From the NCBI GenBank assembly GCA_903927685.1, contig CAIYOB010000291.1, forward strand, positions 1 through 9,990: 9,990 nucleotides of DNA. The letters run 5' to 3'. The notes under the pieces were generated by a model. The model worked only from the letters and a program-made list of their open reading frames with translations, was not told the DNA's origin and did not search any database. Both the position numbers and the translations under genes were made by a program. The stretch is from an uncultured Planctomycetaceae bacterium. Lineage in GTDB: Bacteria; Planctomycetota; Planctomycetia; Pirellulales; Pirellulaceae. The first letter of the stretch is position 1. Every line of letters starts with the position of its first letter. Shown here piece by piece: positions 6,779-9,990 of the stretch.

Positions 6779-9127
6779 TCACTCGCGCCGCAAGACGCGT
6801 AAGCCGAAGACGCCCCCGGCGATGTTGCCCGGGTGCGCCTGGAACCGGACCGTGACCTGCGACTTGCCTTGCGTCAACGTGTCCGGCAACGGGTAAACTA
6901 CGTCAAGAAACTGGTCCGGCTTGTTGCTCTGCAGCTTCTGCGTGGCAAGCTTCTCGCCGTCCACCAGCACGTCGAAGATGCGGCCGACGTCGCTGCCCCA
7001 GTACGTGACGCTCAGGTCCTGCGGCTGGTCGGGCTGCACACGAACCCGCCACGAGAACCAGCCCTCGGGCGCGTGCCGCCATTTGCGACCGCCGAAGTCC
7101 CCGGCGGCATGCCGCTCGCCCTGCAGCTGATGGTCGCGTTCGCTCTGCTCGTGGCCGACATCCACCCAGTCCACAGTGCGGGCCTGCAACGCCTGTTGCC
7201 AGGCCTGCTCGGCGCGATACTCGGCCTCCCGAGTTTGCCATTCCGCGGGCGTGAAAGCGTCCCAGTAGACGACGTAGGGACGCGGGCCGTGCAGCTTGTA
7301 GAACGGTTCCAGGGTCACGCCGGCGTCGTCCTGTTGGCCCGCCACACGGAACACGGCGGCCGAGCCGCGGAACGTTGACGGCTGGTCGGCCACCGGGCTC
7401 AAGCCGGCCAGGGCCTGATCCGGCTCCGCCACGACCGCCGGGCGCAGCTTGCCTTCCGCGACTGCGGCGCCCAGGACCAAGGGGCCGTGCAGGAACGCGA
7501 ACCGCCGCGGATTGTCGCGGAAGCCTTCGGCCCGCAACGTGAACGGAAAGGCCAGGTCGACGGTATCTCCGTCTTTCCATGTCCGCGTTACGACGGCATA
7601 ACTGCCGGGCTGGCTGTCGAGGGACAGCAATTCGCCGTTGACCCGGACCTCCAGGCCCTTGGTGGCCCACCACGGATGCCGGACGTGCAGGCTCCACTCT
7701 GCAGGCTGTTGGCAGCTCAGCACCAACCGGCTGGACGCCTGGTCGGGATATCTGGTCTCCTGCCGCAGTTTTACGCCGCGGGTTTGCCAATTCAGCTCCG
7801 AGGCGATGAACAGGTTGACGTACAGGGTCTGGTCCCCGTTGTGGAAATAGATGCTGTCGCCGTACTTGGCGTGGTTCTCGATGCCCGTGCCGGTGCAGCA
7901 CCAGAACGAATCGAGCGGTTCGTTGTAGGACTTGTGCGACCCGGACCGCAGCGGCACGTAGTAGCACATCATGCCGGTCTCGGGATTCTGCGAGGCCAGG
8001 ATGTGGTTGACCAACGCCCGTTCGTAGAAGTCGGCGTACTCGGCGCGCGGTTCCCAGCAGAACAGGTGCCGCGTAAGCTTCAGCATGTTGTACGTGTTGC
8101 AGGTTTCCGTGGTGCTGGGGCCCAGCGCCTCGGACAGTTTTTCCTTCGGCGAAAAGTGCTCGCCGTCGCTGTGCCCGCCGATCACGTACGAACGCTCGTT
8201 GGCGACCGTGTTCCAAAAGAAGACGGACGCCGTCTTCAGCTCCTCCGCGCCGGTCAACTCGTACTGGCGCGCCGTGCCGACGAACTTGGGGATCTGGGTG
8301 TTGGCGTGCAAGCCGGTCAGCTTGTCTTCGCAACTCGCGCAAGGGCCGATCACGGCCTGATGATTGAAGCGGTGGGCGATCTGCAGGTACTTCGCATCCC
8401 CGGTCAAGGCGTACAGATTGGCCAGCGTCTCGTTCATGCCGCCATGCTCGTTGCCCAGCATTTTTTGCATCTGCTCGTCGCTCAGCTTGCCGTTCCGGGC
8501 GATCACCCAGTCGGCGAACTTGCGGCAGGTCTCCAGGGCCAACTCGTTGTCGCAGTAGACGTACATGTCCAGCAAGCCGGCGTAGATCTTGTGCAGGGTG
8601 TAGTAGGGAGCCCAGACCGGCTTCAGGGCCTCGACGCGATCGAAGAAATCCTCGGGATAGGCGCTCAGATAGCCGTTGCCGAGCTTGGCCTGGCATTCGG
8701 CCAGTCCCGCCACCAGGGAGTTGCCCTTGTCCCGCAGGCGTGCATCCCCCGTGCTGGCATACATCAACGCACAGGCCGACAGGTAGTGTCCGGCGAAGTG
8801 CCCGCGGACTTCGCTCTTGGGTTCCTCCCAGCCGCCCAGCGGCTGCGCGGAACTGGGCAGACCGGCGTTCAGCCGGAAGGTATGCAGCAGCCGCTCGACG
8901 TCCAGGGCCAGCAGGTATTGACGGTCCAGGTCCAGCGCGTGCCGGAATGGCCCGTCCAGCAAACGGACGTCTTCCAGGGCGAACGGCTGCGCCTGCAGCG
9001 GCGCGGCGGGGGCCACGCGCTGCTTGCCCCGGCTATCGGCGACGCCGCCGGCTGGCAGCCCGATCAGGATCGCGGCGGCGGTGATGACCCAAAGTACGAC
9101 ACGCGAAGGGCGGGCAGGTGTTTGCAT
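6779..9127 (-). CDS. Exported GH146-like (DUF1680) beta-L-arabinofuranosidase
   Basis: The 782-aa product carries an N-terminal signal (hydrophobic run VVLWVITAAAILIGLPAGG, cut near GVA at residue 30). The catalytic alpha/alpha barrel spans about residues 48-430, followed by beta domains. The C-terminal part (about 650-782, with GRIFDVLVDGEKLATQKL) resembles the substrate-binding domain attached to GH146 enzymes such as BT0349. Active-site motifs are all present: GEHF with Glu323 (acid/base), ETCNTYNMLKLT with Glu341 and Cys343, and FWCCTGTGIENHAKY with Cys410-Cys411 (nucleophile and zinc ligands). The length and the ETCNTYN/WCCTGTG signatures fit GH146 better than HypBA1-type GH127; the two families share one clan. 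The reaction is removal of beta-L-arabinofuranose, known in relatives from pectic side chains. The start at 9127 has GGAAG 9 nt upstream and gives an immediate signal peptide. It is the first gene of the operon and is divergent from the XylR-type regulator, which probably controls it. Confidence 0.93.
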   Translation of the reverse strand: MQTPARPSRVVLWVITAAAILIGLPAGGVADSRGKQRVAPAAPLQAQPFALEDVRLLDGPFRHALDLDRQYLLALDVERLLHTFRLNAGLPSSAQPLGGWEEPKSEVRGHFAGHYLSACALMYASTGDARLRDKGNSLVAGLAECQAKLGNGYLSAYPEDFFDRVEALKPVWAPYYTLHKIYAGLLDMYVYCDNELALETCRKFADWVIARNGKLSDEQMQKMLGNEHGGMNETLANLYALTGDAKYLQIAHRFNHQAVIGPCASCEDKLTGLHANTQIPKFVGTARQYELTGAEELKTASVFFWNTVANERSYVIGGHSDGEHFSPKEKLSEALGPSTTETCNTYNMLKLTRHLFCWEPRAEYADFYERALVNHILASQNPETGMMCYYVPLRSGSHKSYNEPLDSFWCCTGTGIENHAKYGDSIYFHNGDQTLYVNLFIASELNWQTRGVKLRQETRYPDQASSRLVLSCQQPAEWSLHVRHPWWATKGLEVRVNGELLSLDSQPGSYAVVTRTWKDGDTVDLAFPFTLRAEGFRDNPRRFAFLHGPLVLGAAVAEGKLRPAVVAEPDQALAGLSPVADQPSTFRGSAAVFRVAGQQDDAGVTLEPFYKLHGPRPYVVYWDAFTPAEWQTREAEYRAEQAWQQALQARTVDWVDVGHEQSERDHQLQGERHAAGDFGGRKWRHAPEGWFSWRVRVQPDQPQDLSVTYWGSDVGRIFDVLVDGEKLATQKLQSNKPDQFLDVVYPLPDTLTQGKSQVTVRFQAHPGNIAGGVFGLRVLRRE

Positions 9128-9227
9128 GCGAGCGTTCTTCCAGGCTGGAGGGCAGGTTGTTGGTGAAGGCTATCCTCGGGTGTACCGTGTTCGGCTGGTC
9201 TCTGCAATCCACGAATGCGCAAAAAAA

Positions 9228-9236
9228 TGTTACAAT
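9228..9236 (+). promoter_or_regulatory. Extended -10 promoter element for the regulator gene (candidate)
   Basis: TGT followed by TACAAT matches the TGn plus TATAAT extended -10 form with one mismatch in the hexamer. No good -35 box is seen, which extended -10 promoters can tolerate. Transcription would start at about 9243, giving a leader of about 70 nt before the ATG at 9313. Confidence 0.4.
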
Positions 9237-9240
9237 CGCG

Positions 9241-9252
9241 CAGCCGCGGCTG
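9241..9252. repeat. Perfect 12-bp palindrome at the predicted transcription start
   Basis: CAGCCGCGGCTG is its own reverse complement and lies 5 bp after the -10-like TACAAT. A repressor bound here would block the regulator's own promoter, so it is an autoregulation operator candidate. In GC-rich DNA a chance palindrome of this size is possible. Confidence 0.4.
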
Positions 9253-9312
9253 ACAAGGGCGCGAGGTGTGATCGGCCGGAAGACCTGCCGGAGGGGAAAT
9301 CGAGGAAGTAAG

Positions 9313-9990
9313 ATGAGCGGGATTCCGCACGTTGTTCTGTTGATCGAAACCGCCCGCGGCTACGGGCGCGACCTGCTCCGCGGGATTGTCCGCTATGCGC
9401 GGCTGCACGGCCCCTGGGCCTTTCACATCACGCCCGGCGACTTCAAGCAGGCCGTCCCGCGGATAACCCAGTGGGGCGGAACCGGCATTATCGCCCGGAT
9501 CGAGACGCCCGAGATCGGCCGAGCGCTGCTGGCCACGCGCCTGCCCCTGATCGCGTTGGACCTGAGCGAGCAGCAACGCGCGCACCCCCATCCGCTGGCC
9601 GCGGTGTCCGAAGTGTCGTCCGACTCGCGCCACGCCGCCCAATTGGCGGCAGAGCACTTGTTGGACCGAGGCTTTCGGCACTATGCGTTCGTCGGCATCG
9701 CCGGACGTGTCTGGTCGTCGCGCCGCGAGCAGGGGTTCTGCGAGCGGATTCGCGCGGCGGGATTCGAGCCGCACCTGTACGCCGCTCCCCAACGCCGACG
9801 GGACTTGGAGGCCACCCAGGAGCAAGCCGGGCTGGCCGCCTGGCTGCGCCGGCTGCCCAAGCCGGTGGGCGTGATGGCCTGTAACGACGACCGGGGCCGG
9901 CAACTGCTCGAAGCCTGCCGCGAGGCGGAAGTCCAAGTGCCCGAGGAGGCTGCGGTGGTCGGCGTCGACAACGACGAGTTGCTGTGCGAA
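9313..9990 (+). CDS. XylR-type (AraC-family) sugar-responsive transcriptional regulator, N-terminal part, runs off right edge
   Basis: The frame is open from the ATG at 9313 to the window edge, 226 residues with no stop. GAGG at 9302-9305 precedes the start by 7 nt. The sequence has the periplasmic-binding-protein-like fold of XylR: HVVLLIETARGYGRDLLRGI at the start, then 'SDSRHAAQLAAEHLLDRGF' (about 106-124), YAFVGIAGRVWSSRREQGF (about 126-144) and VGVMACNDDRGRQLLEAC (about 183-200), then VPEEAAVVGVDNDELLCE. There is no N-terminal LacI-type helix-turn-helix, so DNA binding should come from a C-terminal AraC-type domain beyond the window, as in E. coli XylR. The regulator would be cytoplasmic and sense a pentose or related sugar. 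Its divergent position next to two beta-L-arabinofuranosidase genes suggests L-arabinose or an arabino-oligosaccharide as signal; that is inference. The symbol xylR is withheld because many paralogues exist in planctomycetes. Confidence 0.92.
   Translation, partial: MSGIPHVVLLIETARGYGRDLLRGIVRYARLHGPWAFHITPGDFKQAVPRITQWGGTGIIARIETPEIGRALLATRLPLIALDLSEQQRAHPHPLAAVSEVSSDSRHAAQLAAEHLLDRGFRHYAFVGIAGRVWSSRREQGFCERIRAAGFEPHLYAAPQRRRDLEATQEQAGLAAWLRRLPKPVGVMACNDDRGRQLLEACREAEVQVPEEAAVVGVDNDELLCE

Larger units (their letters stand above)
9128..9312. promoter_or_regulatory. Divergent promoter/operator region between arabinosidase operon and regulator
   Basis: This 185-bp gap must contain the promoters of both the minus-strand hydrolase operon and the plus-strand regulator. 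A run of seven A (9221-9227) is followed by an extended -10-like element and then a perfect 12-bp palindrome. A short inverted repeat, TGCGC (9216-9220) and GCGCA (9238-9242), brackets the A-run and the -10. For the minus strand, TTGCAG and TACACC hexamers spaced 17 bp apart are a weak promoter candidate. Nothing in the stretch looks coding. Confidence 0.6.

Noticed and set aside
6903..8696. Minus-strand open frame of 597 codons in another frame of the GH146-like gene
   Set aside because: Arg-, Gly- and Pro-rich out-of-frame translation of a real gene, with no domain.
7487..9166. Plus-strand open frame of 559 codons opposite the GH146-like gene
   Set aside because: Although long, it is fully antisense to a gene with complete active-site motifs and has low-complexity composition.

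Overview
The window is GC-rich DNA that looks like a planctomycete chromosome, probably Pirellulales-like. This rests on gene content and style, not on a marker gene. The signs are secreted proteins with no close relatives in model bacteria, an unusual UroD-superfamily methyltransferase-like protein, DUF1680-type arabinofuranosidases with planctomycete-style Ig/PKD-like linkers, a XylR-type regulator (a strongly expanded group in planctomycetes) and large intergenic palindromes. No tRNA, rRNA, insertion sequence or CRISPR array was seen.

Layout, left to right. (1) The left edge cuts a minus-strand gene for an exported protein that begins at 478; only its first 159 residues are present. (2) A strong palindrome (532-591) lies between it and a minus-strand uroporphyrinogen-decarboxylase-superfamily gene (609-1892). 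(3) A non-coding stretch of about 310 bp separates that gene from a divergent plus-strand gene for a 582-aa exported protein of unknown function (2207-3955). (4) A second, nested palindrome (3962-4044) sits in the 131-bp gap between this gene and a convergent gene, where it probably ends transcription from both sides. (5) Two minus-strand genes for Cys/Zn-dependent beta-L-arabinofuranosidases follow: a GH146-like enzyme (6779-9127, promoter-proximal) and a GH127 enzyme with an added N-terminal discoidin-like domain and an Ig/PKD-like domain (4087-6750). They are 28 bp apart and almost certainly form an operon. (6) A 185-bp divergent promoter region separates the operon from a plus-strand XylR-type sugar regulator (9313 to the right edge), of which only the N-terminal ligand-binding part is present.

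The clearest functional unit is the right half: a divergent sugar-sensing regulator next to two exported hydrolases expected to remove beta-L-arabinofuranose from plant cell-wall material (pectin side chains or hydroxyproline-rich glycoproteins). Both enzymes keep the full set of catalytic and zinc-binding residues in recognisable motifs. No SusC/SusD pair or sugar transporter lies in the window. The left half (partial exported protein, UroD-like protein, exported protein of unknown role) has no evident link to arabinose use.

The sequence shows no wholly new system outright. The points most worth a second look are the two palindrome families, the probable His-for-Cys swap at the metal site of the UroD-like protein, the paired GH146/GH127 locus, and the operator-like structures in front of the regulator.
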